In this document: positions 24,350 through 36,921 of the stretch, piece by piece
Layout: each line of letters starts with the position of its first letter
How positions within the stretch are numbered: position 1 is the stretch's first letter
DNA from: Callipepla californica brunnescens
Taxonomy: Eukaryota; Chordata; Aves; Galliformes; Odontophoridae
Assembly: GCA_023055505.1 (NCBI GenBank)
Contig: JALIRH010000002.1
Span: 41,458,233 to 41,522,232 of the forward strand
Reading direction: 5' to 3'
DNA length: 64,000 nt
The notes under the pieces: generated by a model
Databases searched by the model: none
What the model was told of the DNA's origin: nothing
The model's input: the letters and a program-made list of their open reading frames with translations, nothing else
Translations under genes and position numbers: made by a program

Positions 24350-25855
24350 CTCCCTTGCAGAGAAAGGTAAAGAAGTGAAAGAAATGTATAATATGAAGGG
24401 AGCATTAAGTACACATTTCCAACTCCTTTGAGCTTTCCTTCTCTCTATTTTCCATGGGATACCTACAAGGTGGCTCTTTCCAGGAGTATATTTTGTTACC
24501 CACGTGTGACAAGAGGAGGGCAGTCTGCCTGAACATGACTCAGTTACATAATCTGAGGCACAGTGCGAACTGTTTGTGTACCAGAGTGTTGTTTAGGACC
24601 ATGCCATCTCTTAGAAGCCTGCACTAAGTAAGAAAAAAATCTTTCTAAAAATGTGAAAGCAGTAATGATTCTAGATGGTCCCATATTGGTCAATATTGCC
24701 AGGGCCTTAATCAGCAAATTGCTCAGCCTGCAGCTCCTTCAGTATAAACGGGGAGGTGGGCCTGACAAGGTGTTTTCAAAGATCTCTGCTATGAAACACA
24801 TATCCCTGGTTATTGAAAAATCAGATCTGTCAAACTCCTGGCTTCCTGCCTGCCTGTATTCCCTCTGGCTTCCAGGGGCTGCTTTCCAGCTGAGGTGATG
24901 AAGATTGAAAGTGGTTGATTGTCTTCACAATAGCTGGTGGATAGACACACTGCGAAGGTCTGCCTGTCACATTATTTTTATAGGTTCTGACAACAGCATA
25001 TTCAAGTTTATGAAACAGATGATTCATACTATGTATAGCTTTTTATGCATCTAAAATGTATATACATATGTATTAAAAACATGGTGGGAACTGTTGTCAC
25101 TGAATACGCCTGCATAAGGAGAGATGGTAATTCTTCTTGAAGGGAAGGGCCCACAGAACTGAAGTGACATTCTGGCACAGTGAAATGCTGAAATGCCACT
25201 AATGAGTTAAGCAGATATTTAAAAATTGTGCTACAGCATATTTTCAACTGCTCAGTTTTCTATGCATCTAAAACTTTATTAGCAGCATAAGGGTTTGTCT
25301 GGAAGAAATGTGCATTTATGTGTACGTATTTTACAGTGAGAAACATGCTAAAAAGTCTAGATGATAGTCTGTTCTTTGGTTGAATGATGCTCATGTGGGA
25401 TTTGCAATTGAATTGTAAGGACAGGAGGACAGGCGGAAGACAAGTGACAAAGACAAGAGTCTCTCTGCCAGCAGGGAAGAAGAGCTGTAATGAGCAAAAC
25501 TCCCAACTTGATCTAATTTAAGGCCAAGCAGAGCTTCAGGAATGTGTGGGAATTAATCTTTTTATTTATTCAGAATGAAGGAAGAGAATTAAGGGCAAGC
25601 AGAATGGCACTGAAATGGGCAGATTTGTATTCCCTCCTGAAAAACATTGCATCTAAATGCCTGACAGCTAAAGTTCATAAGTGCAACAGCAGATTTTTAA
25701 GAAACTGTATAGCCTTTCTGTTTGTTCTATTTTTTTCTGAAGGGGGATGGAAAAGAGAGACTGGGTTTGACCAATAATGTGGTCATTGTTGAAAATCTAA
25801 AGCAGTACAAAAAATGAATAGGGAACATAGCCATAAGAAATAAGATGGGAAAAGT

Positions 25856-25874
25856 AAAAAAAAAAAAAAAAAAA
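25856..25874 (+). repeat. A19 homopolymer
   Basis: Nineteen consecutive A. The upstream 200 bp do not resemble a spliced mRNA or CR1 copy, so it is not interpreted as a retroposon tail. Confidence 0.9.
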
Positions 25875-28843
25875 CAATAATGAGTTTTCCTGATTTAGGC
25901 TGCAGCTAAGCAAAATGTCTAACCAGAAAGCCAAAGATGTGCAGCACTGGGCCTCTTGAGGAGATGTGGCCAGAATGTCAGCTGTGGTGTTTACTCATCC
26001 AGGTTCCTACTCTTTTAATAATTACATCAAATCTCCACCTGTCTGCCCAGGCAATTCAGTTTAAGCCTAAGTAAAACAAAATATATGAATGGCCCATAGA
26101 AATCATTCTGTGTTGGGAATCTGTTAATGTCTCTACTGTTCTTTGACACAAGCCAAGCCACATAGTTGGACTCAGTTTCTACATGGGCTTATCCTATAGC
26201 TACTAACAAATAGCACTCACTTGTATTTTAATGCCCTCTTTTGTGCAAGCTTCTTTCTTCTTTTACTTTGAGATCTTGCTGTTATAGTAACCAGATTCCC
26301 TATTATATGCCAATTAATCCCTTCCTAACGAATTTGAGTCATTTGTATTTTATTGTACAGAAATACATCATGGCAGAAAGTAGTATAAATAGGGCATGGG
26401 TTAGTCAAGTATAAAGCCTTTATTGTCTTCTAGGTGATGTGTGTTTATCATTTCAAATTAAAAGAACCAATGTACTGCTAAAGAAGCCTTTTCCATTGTA
26501 TTCAAGAAGCTTTCAAATGTATTTTTTTCTGATATGATGCTAACAGTATAACTTGCTGTGTTTTGTCTTGGAAACACAGATGAGATGCATAGCTGAGATT
26601 CAGTTACAGTACTGTGCAGTTGACAAACAGAAATAATTGTGTAGTAGTAAATATTAGGCTGAAATCAACTTGTAAAGGCAGCTGTAGCTGATGAGGTCCC
26701 TGTTCACCTCTGGTGTTGGCTCCTATTAGCCAAAACCCCAGACGCTTACATGCTGCCATCAAAGCAAGTGCTCCCCTGATAATCTGGAGGGGAAATGGCA
26801 GCAAAGAGTCAGTAGATCTTTCTAGGGATCTCAGTTCCTGTGGCAGAGTGTGCAATCTACCGCTGCTTACAGCATGCGCTTAAATGCATCTGACTTGAGT
26901 GAGGATGCTCCTGTGAGCTCAAACACATCAATGGTAGCTTTGACTTTGGCCTCCATAGGGCACAATCTTACAGTATGACTGAGCTGAACAAGTGTATCAG
27001 AGTCCAAAAGGAGGGTATTTTACTCTCTCCTTTTTTTTTCTTCCACTCTCCTCCCTGCCCCCTTGCTTTACCCTCTCCCTTCCACCTCATCACTTTCAGT
27101 ACTTGGCTAATCCCTAGGCAAACACAGCTTTCTCTACCAGCAAAAATCATCCATATTCACCCTTTCACCAGGTTATTTTCTGCCATTTTAGTTATCTGAG
27201 TGGCTGTGTTTGTGCACCAAAGCCAGTATAAAATAAGCAGGCACACAAGTAGGAGTAAGAGGGGAGGATAGCTTTGCAGGAAGGCAGGAGGAGTTCACCA
27301 TTTCTGCAGCTGTTCTTAATAAATATTAGGTTATATCAGGGACTCTTTAAAAACAAAATGATTTCCAAAACTGCCGTAGTGTGCCACTTCTTTACATATG
27401 TATTTCCATGCAGGCACTGGCTGAGCTGATTTTGTTAAGTCCAGCTTCAGTTATAAAATTCTGCAGAGGAATTCTGTTGCATAATATTGTTACAATGCCT
27501 AGATGCTATGCTCAGAAGTCAAAAGGAATTAAAGCTCTGTAACATAGCAAAACTGTGTAGCCAATTTGAGGATATACACTGTTCAGACAAAAATGTCTGT
27601 ATGTTTAAGAATAAGAAGGATTTCACTTCTAACCAACCACATAACACATCCTTGTACATATCCTTTACCAGTTAATCTGATTTTATTTAGTTCTAAAATG
27701 GGGTTTTGCATACTAATTCAGATTAATCGGGTCTGACTGCATGTAATTAAAAATTAGTAAGACAAAGACGGACCCTAAATCAATTCTTAAAGAACATCTT
27801 CCTTCAACTACAAAAGATTAGACTTCATGCATCAGTTGCTCTGAAAGGAAAAACAGTTATTATTGAAGAACGTGCTAACATTTTATCATTAAAAAATGAA
27901 GCACGTTTGCCTAACAAAATTAAATGATCCAGACAATAAAGCACATTTGCAGAGATCACGAATGATAAAACTAACAGTAGAGTAAAATCCAATGCAGAAA
28001 AAAAAATAAAAAGTATTACAGCCTATTCCTGCAATGAGCTTCTGGCAAAGGACCTCTGTGCAATAAAGGTTGTATAACAGCTATGTCCATCCTGCAGCCC
28101 ACAGCCTGCATGCAGCCCAGCCCAGCTGGCAGAGCATCCATCCCTTCCCACCCTGCACTATCCGTGGCAGTGGCTCTTCCCACCAAGTGGCCCAGCCCCC
28201 TCAGCACCAACCAAACCTGGTTGCACTGTGAACCCCATCTGGGCTGAAACCAGGGCATGGGGTGCAACACGGTGCCTAAACATACATCTGTGAACAGCAA
28301 AAACTGTGCAGCCATGCCTTCTGTTTTGATAAAGGAAATCGAGAACGAGCTTCGAGATTGCCAAATATTGTCAATTTTTGTGTATGCATGCAATTCCATT
28401 CTCAGTCTGCATAAATACATGACCCACAAATTTTCATATGGAATGTACAGAGTTGCAATCAGATATTCAACTCCAAAATCTGATGATGTCTCTCTACCGG
28501 ACTTCAATAAACCCTTTCTTACTGGAGAGAAATATCCCTGACTTCACAGTCACACATTATTCATGTCATTGCTTTTGGCAGTACACACATTTGTGAACAA
28601 CTCTTTTGAAGGATGAAGCACAGGAAGAATAAAATTTAATCAAAAACCTCTGAGGAACACCTTGAACACTAAGAATTGCAGCCACTGCCATCAAACCAGA
28701 GTGATGCATTAGTTTCACAAAAAGCATGGACATGTATCCCACTACTTCTATGGTTTTGTTGCTTTTTTTTTTACATTTCAATAAAAATGTTAAAAATTAA
28801 AATGTTTTGTTGCTTATATACATTATTTATATTATATACTCTA

Positions 28844-29385
28844 TGAGGGCTGCTCCAAAAGTAATACTTGTTTTATTATGTTGGCCCACAACACCAGAGG
28901 CAGATGCTGGTGATGTGGCAGCAGAGGTTGAACCTTCCCAGCACCATCCCATTACATGTTGTTGCCATGTGACAGATGGCAACAGAGGGGCAGCCTGAGA
29001 AATTGGAATCTGACATGGGAGTGCATATGAAGCAAAAGCATATCATTGACTTCCTTCATGCAGAAAAAATTGCACTCATTGACATTCACTAACACTTGCT
29101 GAACATTTCTGGAGCAGTGGATGTGAGCACAGCAAGACAGCAGTGAGTGCACTTCAGCAGTGGTGACAGCGACAGTGCATCTTTTCTGCTGGCACAGACA
29201 TTTACAAGTGCTGCATGCAGGCTCTTGTTCATCTCTGGCAAAAATGCATAGCTAATGGTGGTGACTATGTGGAAAAATCATGTTTTGTAGCTGAGAGTTT
29301 GCTCTATAAAACAGTGCTACTGTGCTCTTTGTATCTATGGTTGTTTCCATTGAAATAAATAGGAGGCATTAGTTTTGGAGCATCC
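28844..29385 (+). mobile_element. Internally deleted mariner (Galluhop-like) element
   Basis: Bounded by TA dinucleotides (28842-28843 and 29386-29387) and by imperfect terminal inverted repeats: GAGGGCTGCTCCAAAAGTAAT at the left and, as reverse complement, GGATGCTCCAAAACTAATGCC at the right. The 542-bp body matches both ends of the longer copy at 45498-46802 in the same order and orientation, but the middle of the element is missing. It keeps the start of the transposase frame (ATG at 29027, reading MKQKHIIDFLHAEKIA), then in-frame stops, then jumps at about 29175-29185 to the C-terminal end (IYKCCMQALVH ... NGGDYVEK). All catalytic residues are therefore deleted. It can only have moved with transposase supplied in trans, if the deletion preceded insertion. 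Confidence 0.93.
29027..29345 (+). pseudogene. Mariner transposase remnant, catalytic core deleted
   Basis: The N-terminal portion begins MKQKHIIDFLHAEKIALIDIH and meets a stop right after it. The remaining readable part up to about 29178 ends ...SSGDSD. The sequence then continues directly with the C-terminal SAGTDIYKCCMQALVH segment. Compared with the other mariner copy in this window, about 760 bp is lost, covering the second DNA-binding helix-turn-helix and all three catalytic positions. The end is set by homology to the stop region of the longer copy and is approximate. Confidence 0.85.
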
Positions 29386-31886
29386 TACACAGACAATGAC
29401 AGTTCCTCCTCACCCAATGTGACCCAAACAAGCCAAAAGATTGGACACCCGTGTAACATAACACTTCATTTTTTGCATGGGTTATAACCCATGGAACTAA
29501 ATCTGAGTTTGCACTGGAAAAAAAATTATCCAGTACATACTGTGCATACACTGCAGCCATGGAAAATTAGGAAAAATACCTTAACCATCTCACCTTTTTT
29601 TTTTAAGATCTATTTTGATATTATCTGAGATAACTTTTTAATGCAGCTTACTGTAACTAAATGCTGCTTATCACAGCAGAACTCCCAAAGCTCAGAATAT
29701 TAGGGATTCTTACCCCCACAAATTTCAAATTCACAATTCTTTGTAAAACAAAGAACTTTTTCACAGGAATGAGGAACTGACCCAGAACAGACACACAACG
29801 GTCTCCTTCACAATTACAGTCACAGCATTTGCTTATTTGTGTGTGAGGAGCAAAGGAAGGCTAGAATTCAACTCTGTGACCTTCAAACAGGCACAGATAT
29901 ACCCTGTGCCATTCTCCCCTGTGCTATTTAATGACATTCAGTGGAGGCTTCAGGCTGTTCTAAGATGCTCCCACTATCTCTATCATATGTCTCCGGTCAG
30001 GATGCATGGCAGCATCTATTAAAACCACAGTAAAGTTATGATCACAGTGGCAGCAGAAGTCCTCTGTTGGGCCCAAACGTAAACCACTAAAGCATTACTG
30101 TCAGTGTAGGAGAACCTCAGGGAGTGATGGGCACTATCATGCTCATTTGTGGCAGCTCATCCTCAACAAATGGAGAACTGCTCTGGTGATAAGTAGGGGA
30201 CACAGCAGTCACCTCCGTTAGCTAGTGCCAAACTACAACGCCAGAATGTACATGCTGCACTTCAGCTTAGGGGCAATAGTCCCAGAAATACCAGTGGGGA
30301 CAATTAACGTCCACTAAAGCATTCTTTAGGATGGACCACAGGATCCCTCTGGCTCTGTAGGGTTTTACTCACAATACGTATTTATTGATACTAAACCTCA
30401 GAAGTTGTGACTAAATTAGAAATCAATGTATTGAATTCTATTCTTCAGAGGACATTCAGTCTCCATTTCTGTGACCACCAAAAGTCTTATTGACTTCTTT
30501 GGGGTTAGTATTTTATTATGAATGCTGTCTTGTTCTTACCACTGCCTGCTTACAAATGGACCCTGCAAGCATTCGTATAACAAAGGACTTCAGAATGTGA
30601 CACAGTTACAGATGCAGACACATTAAATATAGAGCTTAAATTTATCTCAGGATACATAAAATGTCCTCTGGGAAAGCGGCACAGTGCAACCACGCTTTCT
30701 ATTTTTGGCAATAATTAAACTGTACTACAAAGACAATGTAAACCCCGAAAGCAAAATAGTTAACATTCCAATATGATGCTTTTAGTGCTGTCTCATACAT
30801 CATTCTTTTCAGCTCTGTTGCAAATGAAAATTAGAGTCAATGGAAATTGAAAAGGTATGGTTTGGTTATGCATGGGGTAAAGTATTTAGCTAGATGAGAA
30901 AATAAATACTGTTTACTTTTTCCAGCTTAAAATTGTATATCCTTCCTGCTGCACTGATTTCTAAAGTAAAATTGCTCAGTACTTATACATCTCTCATGCT
31001 TATCTTCTAAATCAACAGTGATAAAAACAGAATTTTGAAAGTAATAGAGTATATAATAGGAAATTCCCTGTGTCACTTGTATTAACACAGTGCAATGAAG
31101 TACAAAAATATAAAAAATAAACTATGTTCCTCACAATAGTCACTTGGAAGATAAATTCATCATGGATTATATATTTTCTTTTAAATAATACATAGCACAG
31201 TTTTCTGAATCACCTTATATCCTTCTCAAGGTGTTGTAGAAATTGAGCAACCTTAAGCATATTTATACAGATTAAGTGGTTTTTAATACTCCAAAGAGCA
31301 CTTAATCTGCATGAATGTGCTTCATGTCGCTATGTGGCTCACAAGCCTGATGAAGAAATCCAAGTGATTGTGAATATCTATAGCACACTTGTATTTTCAT
31401 AAATCAAATGAAGGCAAAAATGGAAGAAATATGTTAATTGGCCCTGGCAAGCAAGACAAGCAACTGGTAATCAGATGCTTTCCATCTCGAGCTTCTTATT
31501 CTTCAGCCATGTTCTTAAAATGTCTCAAATTATACTAATAACACAAGTTATTATGCTAATATGGAGACAAAAATGGAATAATGCTGAAAATGATGTATCC
31601 TCGATAAAATGTTCCATAATCACCATGACTAATGTTTGTTAAGATGCTGCCCTAGAAACTGAAGCAAAGGCCAGCTGTTTTACCTTAAGGGCTCTGTTAT
31701 GGCATTTTTCAAATATTATGTGTTTATCACTTTTCTTAAATGGATCATCTGAATGAGAGAGCAGCAGCAAAACATTTAGCAAAAGAGCTTTCAGATTTTG
31801 TCACTTTCCCCTGGCAGAGCCAGGAGTTTGTTGCTCAGTATATGGCCAACATACGTGTAAGGTATCCTGAATGTGAAATAAAATCA
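29386..31886. other. Non-genic unique DNA
   Basis: No coding or RNA feature recognised. From about 31340 to 31790 the sequence is unique and AT-rich, with an octamer-like ATGCTAAT (31553-31560) and several homeodomain-type cores; this is discussed as a possible conserved noncoding block. Confidence 0.5.
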
Positions 31887-32692
31887 AAGAATCATAGGGT
31901 TGGAAGGAACTTTAAATATCATCTAATTCCAATTTCCCTGCCATGGGCAGGATCCCATTCAACCTGCCCTTGAATGCCACCAAAGATGCGGCATCCACAG
32001 CATCTCTGGGCAGTCTGTTCCAGTGATTCAGCACTCTACAGGTAAAAAAATTCTTTCTAACATCTAACCTAAATCTACACTTTTTTAGCTTAGAGCCATT
32101 CCCCATTATATTATCACTGTCAGACTGTGCAAAAACTCAGTCCTCTTCCTGCTCATAAGTTCCCTTCAAGTACTGGAAAGCCACAATAAGGTCTCCCAGA
32201 AGCCTTCTCTTTTCTAGGCTGAACAAGACTAACTGCCTCATCTTGTCCTCATAGGAGAGAAGCTCCAGCTGTCTGATGATCTTCATGGCCTCCTCTGGAC
32301 CTGCACCAGCAGCTCCACATTTTTCGTGTGCTGGGGGCCCCAAGCCTGAGCACAGTACTCTAGATGGGGATTCACAAGGGCAGAGTAGAGGGAGACCATA
32401 CCCTTTCTCTCCCTGCTGCCCACCCTTCTTTTCATGCAACCCAGGATATAGTTGGCCTTCTGGGCTGTAAGAGCACACTGCTAGCTCATGTCCAGTTTAT
32501 CATCCAACAGGACCTCTAAATACTTCTTCGCAGGGCTGCTCTCAGTGAGTTCTTCTCCCAGACTGTACTCATATCTGAGACTGCCTCAATACAAGTGCAA
32601 CATCTAGCACCTGGCCCTGTTAAACCTCATTAGATTGTTGTGCGCTCACTTTCTGAGAGTATCCAGGTCTCTCTGGATGGCATCCCCTCTAC
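31887..32692 (-). mobile_element. CR1 LINE fragment, about 0.8 kb, minus strand
   Basis: The longest CR1 piece in the window. On the minus strand it begins near 32692 and ends at 31887 with the degraded 3' tail (reverse complement of AAAGAATCATAGGGTTGGAA). It covers the C-terminal end of the CR1 ORF2 reverse transcriptase and the short 3' UTR. The 5' end is truncated, as is usual for CR1. Nothing indicates that it is functional. Confidence 0.95.
31912..32430 (-). pseudogene. CR1 ORF2 (reverse transcriptase) C-terminal remnant
   Basis: Conceptual translation on the minus strand shows typical CR1 ORF2 C-terminal motifs in order: LYSALVNPHLEYC and AWGPQ (about 32300-32390), QLELLSYEDKM, LFSLEKRRLLGDLI and FQYLKG (32137-32280), then RFRLDVRKNFF and HWNRLP (about 31985-32090). 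The first block and the second lie in different frames because of a small deletion near 32283-32292, just after VQRR. A stop separates the second block from the third. The endonuclease and the catalytic reverse-transcriptase core are absent through truncation. Confidence 0.88.
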
Positions 32693-35532
32693 ATATATAG
32701 TAAGAGAGATCACTTTGAAAAAAAAAAATAGATATTCAGTTCTGCACTTTGCACAGATTTAAAAAAAGAGGAATTACACCAGCAGAATTAACACATGACT
32801 GACTGCTCTTACTGACTACTGTGGGGGAATAAATTCATCAGTGTGTTTTGTTACAGATGTCCTTCCTCTTACAATGTTAGAGATGACACAAATATGTCTT
32901 GTGATGTGCAGGAGGGAGGTTTCATACAAAATACATACAAAGCATTAGCACCTTTTCTTGTTATACACTATGCAAAGTAAGAGTGTGTGGGATCTTGTAG
33001 AACATGTAACAAATATTCAGTACAAACTATTTTTCCAGCATGTGGGTCCCAGAGCTGTATAAATATCTCCAGAAAGCAGAGCCCAAGGCTTTAAGAGTAT
33101 GTGAAATGAAAAGGATACATCTGTCAACTGGTATGTATCACAGGAGGCAAACCGCTGACTGAATTGGCAAGGGAGAACAGCAGATGATAATGAAGACAAC
33201 TCTAAAGTCACTAGAAGGGATGGAAGGTAACATTTGTTGGTCTTTGGTTCAGCTGGTTCACAGCACTAGATCGTTTGGAATAGTTTGTTCCTAAGGCATA
33301 AAGAAGTACTTTCTTCATAGAGTACTCATCCCAGATATCTTCTACTGACACCTGTCCTGAGAGGCAAAACAGTTTTCTAAGCTAATAAACAATTCGCAAA
33401 GTGCTTGCCATAGAAAAACAAGGAACATTCGGGGTTCATAAGGGCTACTGTAATAGCTGCAGGGAGAAAGAGAAGTGAAAGGAAAAAATGACAAATGGCT
33501 CTGGGTGGCTGTTTCTTTTTCTTGTTGATGGCTTTTGTAAGTTTATTTATTGTAATCCTAAAGTAGCATTCTAAGCTGGCCTCAACCTCAGGGGGAGAAA
33601 GAGATCTGCTGTAATATCTTTGAAAGGGAAAGCTACGAGTCAAGAAAAATCCAGGACTACAAATGAGTGGTTCACCCCAAAAAGTTAGGCTATAATATTA
33701 AATTCTTTTCACAAATATATTTATGTTGGACATGCACTAATTCCAGTTGTTTGTATGCCCACATGTGGACTTGTTCCTTGACATGTACAAGGATAAGGTA
33801 TTTACTATATTATCAGCTGTATATGTTGCATGTAATAAAATGTAATGTAATAAAATCAGTGCAGTGTACAAAGCATGGTACATACCAAACTTCTGCTTCC
33901 TCATATTTTGTTGTTTGGTTGTTTGTTTTTTTGCTGTTTGTGTGGCAATATGTATATTTTGGTGATGAAGCCATATAGATCCTCTATCCTTTCTGGGTGC
34001 TCAGGGGCTGACTTCTAGCATCTATTTTGGAGGTGCAAAAGAGCTTTCCCTGCAATCACCAATGCTTTCTTACTGTTGTTATTTGGATGCTTTGAAATAC
34101 CTCTGAGGTGCTCCAGAGAGGGAACTTCTGCAGGACAGCCAGTCCACAGTAAAACCTCTTGCAAAAGCAAGCCTAGCAGGTCCAGTGCCAGACTATGGAA
34201 TTTGATTTGCATACCGTAGGATGGTTTCTTCTGCATTTCGCCACACTCCTTCCAAAGTAAATTAGAACATATGGTGTGCGGTTTGCCTGCGTGTGCAGCT
34301 TACTATCTTTGCCTCTAACAGGTGTGGGTATCCCAGCAGGAATAAACTAAGAAGACTTTAGTCACTCAGAAGGTTGCCTGCTGTGAGACACTCCCTCACT
34401 GCCAGCCTCCATCTCTCCATCCTTCAACCAACCAAAGTGCTATGAGCAGCACACATTGCTGTGACACTTGTCCATCTCTGCTCTTCCTCTGCTAGCTTAC
34501 CTTTTGAACTAATGTTTTCAAATAGCCATTTTGGCTTCTCAATTATTGCTGTTATTCCAGTGTTCAAAATGCATCGTGCTACCATGACACAGCTCCTCTT
34601 GTCCTGGAGCTTCAGCTCCAATACATAGCACCTCTCCAATCTCTGGACCTGACAACCCTGCCCTCCTGGTGTGCAAATACTATGATTCTCCTCCCATCTT
34701 TCTGTCAGGAGAGGAACCAGGAGGTCAGGAGGACAGACCAGGAGGTCCTTTTATAGACAAAAATGATTTCACCATCACTATTATTTGTTCTTTTATCATT
34801 TTGAAGAAATGATAGCACTCTGGTCTACCTCTGTGTCATCTTTCTGTATGAAGCCCTTGCCAAGGTAATAAACATAAACCAGTAAAGCAAGACAATAATC
34901 CAACCAAGACAGTAGTCATAAATTATTACATGCAGCTCCAAATCCGACCTCCTGTTGTCTTGGTGACTGACTGGGAAGCACCACTAATTTTTGTGTTTCA
35001 TCTCAGGCTGCAAGATGCCATACATGTTTGTCTGTCTTTCCTTCCCCATCTGCCTGAAGACTTCTTTTTTCCAGCCCTCAGTGTCACCCCCTCTCTCGTC
35101 TGGATTTCTGAGGAGATAGCTTTGGCATTAAACAATCCTTGAACTTTCAGTACTATCTACTGCTGTATCTTTTCCTTCATCTTTTTATTATTTCCTTTTC
35201 TTCTGAGAACAAAAGCCTAAGAGCACACAACTCTTATTCCCACAAAAAACTCCCATCTCCCTGCAGTTCTTGCATTCCATTTTCATCCATTGCCACTTCG
35301 CCCTGTGAGACATGTTAGCTCAGCCCAGGAGCCAGTATGACACTGTGTTACCCTGCTGCTTTGTGATATTTTGACTCCTTTCTGTCAAGCACACTGATAT
35401 TTCTTCAGATGATCTCTGACTCAGAGAAAGTAAATAATGGAGATGAACTCACTCCAGAAAATAAAGCGGTCTTTTATGTGGACATATGGTAATGATGGTC
35501 GGGACAAGATCTTCCCTTAGTCCTCCTTTTTG

Positions 35533-35654
35533 TGTTTGTTGTTGTTGTTGTTTTTGCTTGTTTGTTTGTTTGTTTTGTAATTATTTTTATTATTTTTATT
35601 GCTACACATGTTCTTCACTGAAGAAAACTTCTGAAAATCTTTTTTTTTTTTTTT
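35533..35654 (+). repeat. TTG / TTTG microsatellites and T15 run
   Basis: About five TTG units, then four to five TTTG units, an ATTTTT-rich stretch and a T15 run ending at 35654. Low-complexity sequence; the Asn/Lys-rich open frame on the other strand is a by-product. Confidence 0.85.
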
Positions 35655-36722
35655 AGATCCAAAGTTGAGTTTTTTTGTGTTTTTCCTTCTCTGCTCTCTA
35701 AGCATTATTTTGTTTGAGATTCTTGTATTGTCAGTAGAATACATAAGGATAAAGCAGTTTATACTTTCTTCAGTTATGTGAGCAATGATGGACATGAATA
35801 TATCAAATATTTACTTAAGCTAAGTATGATTTGCTTTTTATGCTATCACCCATTGAAATGGAGTACAGAAATCAGCCTTGACAAAGTATACATCAAGAAT
35901 GGGAAATACAGAGTATGCTGTTTGATACCACAATATGTTAGAGTAAGGACTCTACAAAATCAAGACAGAGATGTAATTCATACTGACCTACCTAGCTGCC
36001 TCTGCTTCCTTTGAAAAACCCTCTAAAAGTTTAAGAACTATGGTAGAGTTTAAGCACATACACTTTTTGGAATTAGCTGGAGTTTTGATGTTATGTGCCT
36101 GTTGAGCAATATTTTGAAGATCTGTACCTATGAAGGTACGATGTAGAGAGGTTCATTATGAAAGTATGGCAGGGGTTGTTCAGTTCAGAATGGATCGCTG
36201 CAATAGGATCTCAGTACCACGTGACAGAACTAAAAAAGGGAGGAAAAAAAAAATGTTCTCCTGTTACTATTACTAATCACAGGTGCTAACACAGGTGGGA
36301 TATTTTCACCTACAACTACACAGGTGACTCTTGTTAGGTTTTTGTTTCCTAAACAGTAACAGAAAAGTCAATTTCTTGAATGATCACAGCTGGAATTTTT
36401 AATTTCCAATTCTCATAAATAGTTGCACTGTTAAAGCTAACACTGTGATTACTGATCTTAAGCAAACAGAAATTGTGTAGATGGCTGGAGTTCAATTCAG
36501 CAGAGTAAATACTTGTAATACAGCTATACGTGGAATACAATCTCTTAAGTTCTTTTGAAATATGCGCTTGCCTGAACAAATATCAAATTTACATCTGAGG
36601 CCGGAGGAAGGCCCAGGAAAATGATGCCAGTCATATTCTTGGCATCCTTCAACAAAGTAATGCTGTCAAATGTTATATAAATTTCCTCTCAACATAATTC
36701 TGCTATCTTGCTTTACCCACAG

Positions 36723-36921
36723 CCACACAAACAGGAGAAACTGGAGGCTGGTGATGGCTTGTTGACCAGACAGGACCAAAAGGTGGCCCCTAAACACCCA
36801 GCAGTGGGTGTGTCAGAGACCACATCCAAACAGCCAAAACCAGAAGGAACCCCTACCAGGAGAAAACAAACGCAGGAGAAGGCTTCTTCAGTTGATGTAA
36901 TGAACAGCAGGGAAACAGAAA
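36723..36921 (+). other. Candidate internal exon (weak)
   Basis: A pyrimidine-rich run (TGCTATCTTGCTTTACCCAC) ends in AG at 36721-36722. The 199 nt that follow are open in the frame starting CCA CAC AAA CAG and read as a Lys/Glu/Thr/Ser/Gln-rich hydrophilic peptide (EKLEAGDGLL, SKQPKPEGTPTRRKQTQEK). A possible donor GTAAAA follows at 36922. No family is recognised, the donor is weak, and the opposite strand is also open, so this may be chance or part of a noncoding transcript. Confidence 0.15.

Larger units (their letters stand above)
22883..28843. other. Non-genic AT-rich DNA
   Basis: No exon or RNA gene supported. Holds a short TG run, an A19 run and a locally GC-rich patch at about 28060-28260. 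A 163-codon open frame on the minus strand (28016-28507) crosses this patch. It has no recognisable domain, and its length is attributable to the locally low stop density. Position 26905-26960 carries GGTAGCTTTGACTTTGGCCTCCATAGGG, weakly like the ancient repeat at 16200. Confidence 0.5.

Noticed and set aside
28016..28507. 163-codon minus-strand open frame
   Set aside because: No recognised domain. It crosses a GC-rich patch with low stop density, and a competing frame of 94 codons lies on the other strand. I considered a hAT-transposase relic (KEIENELRDCQ on the plus strand), but the match to any hAT motif is too weak.
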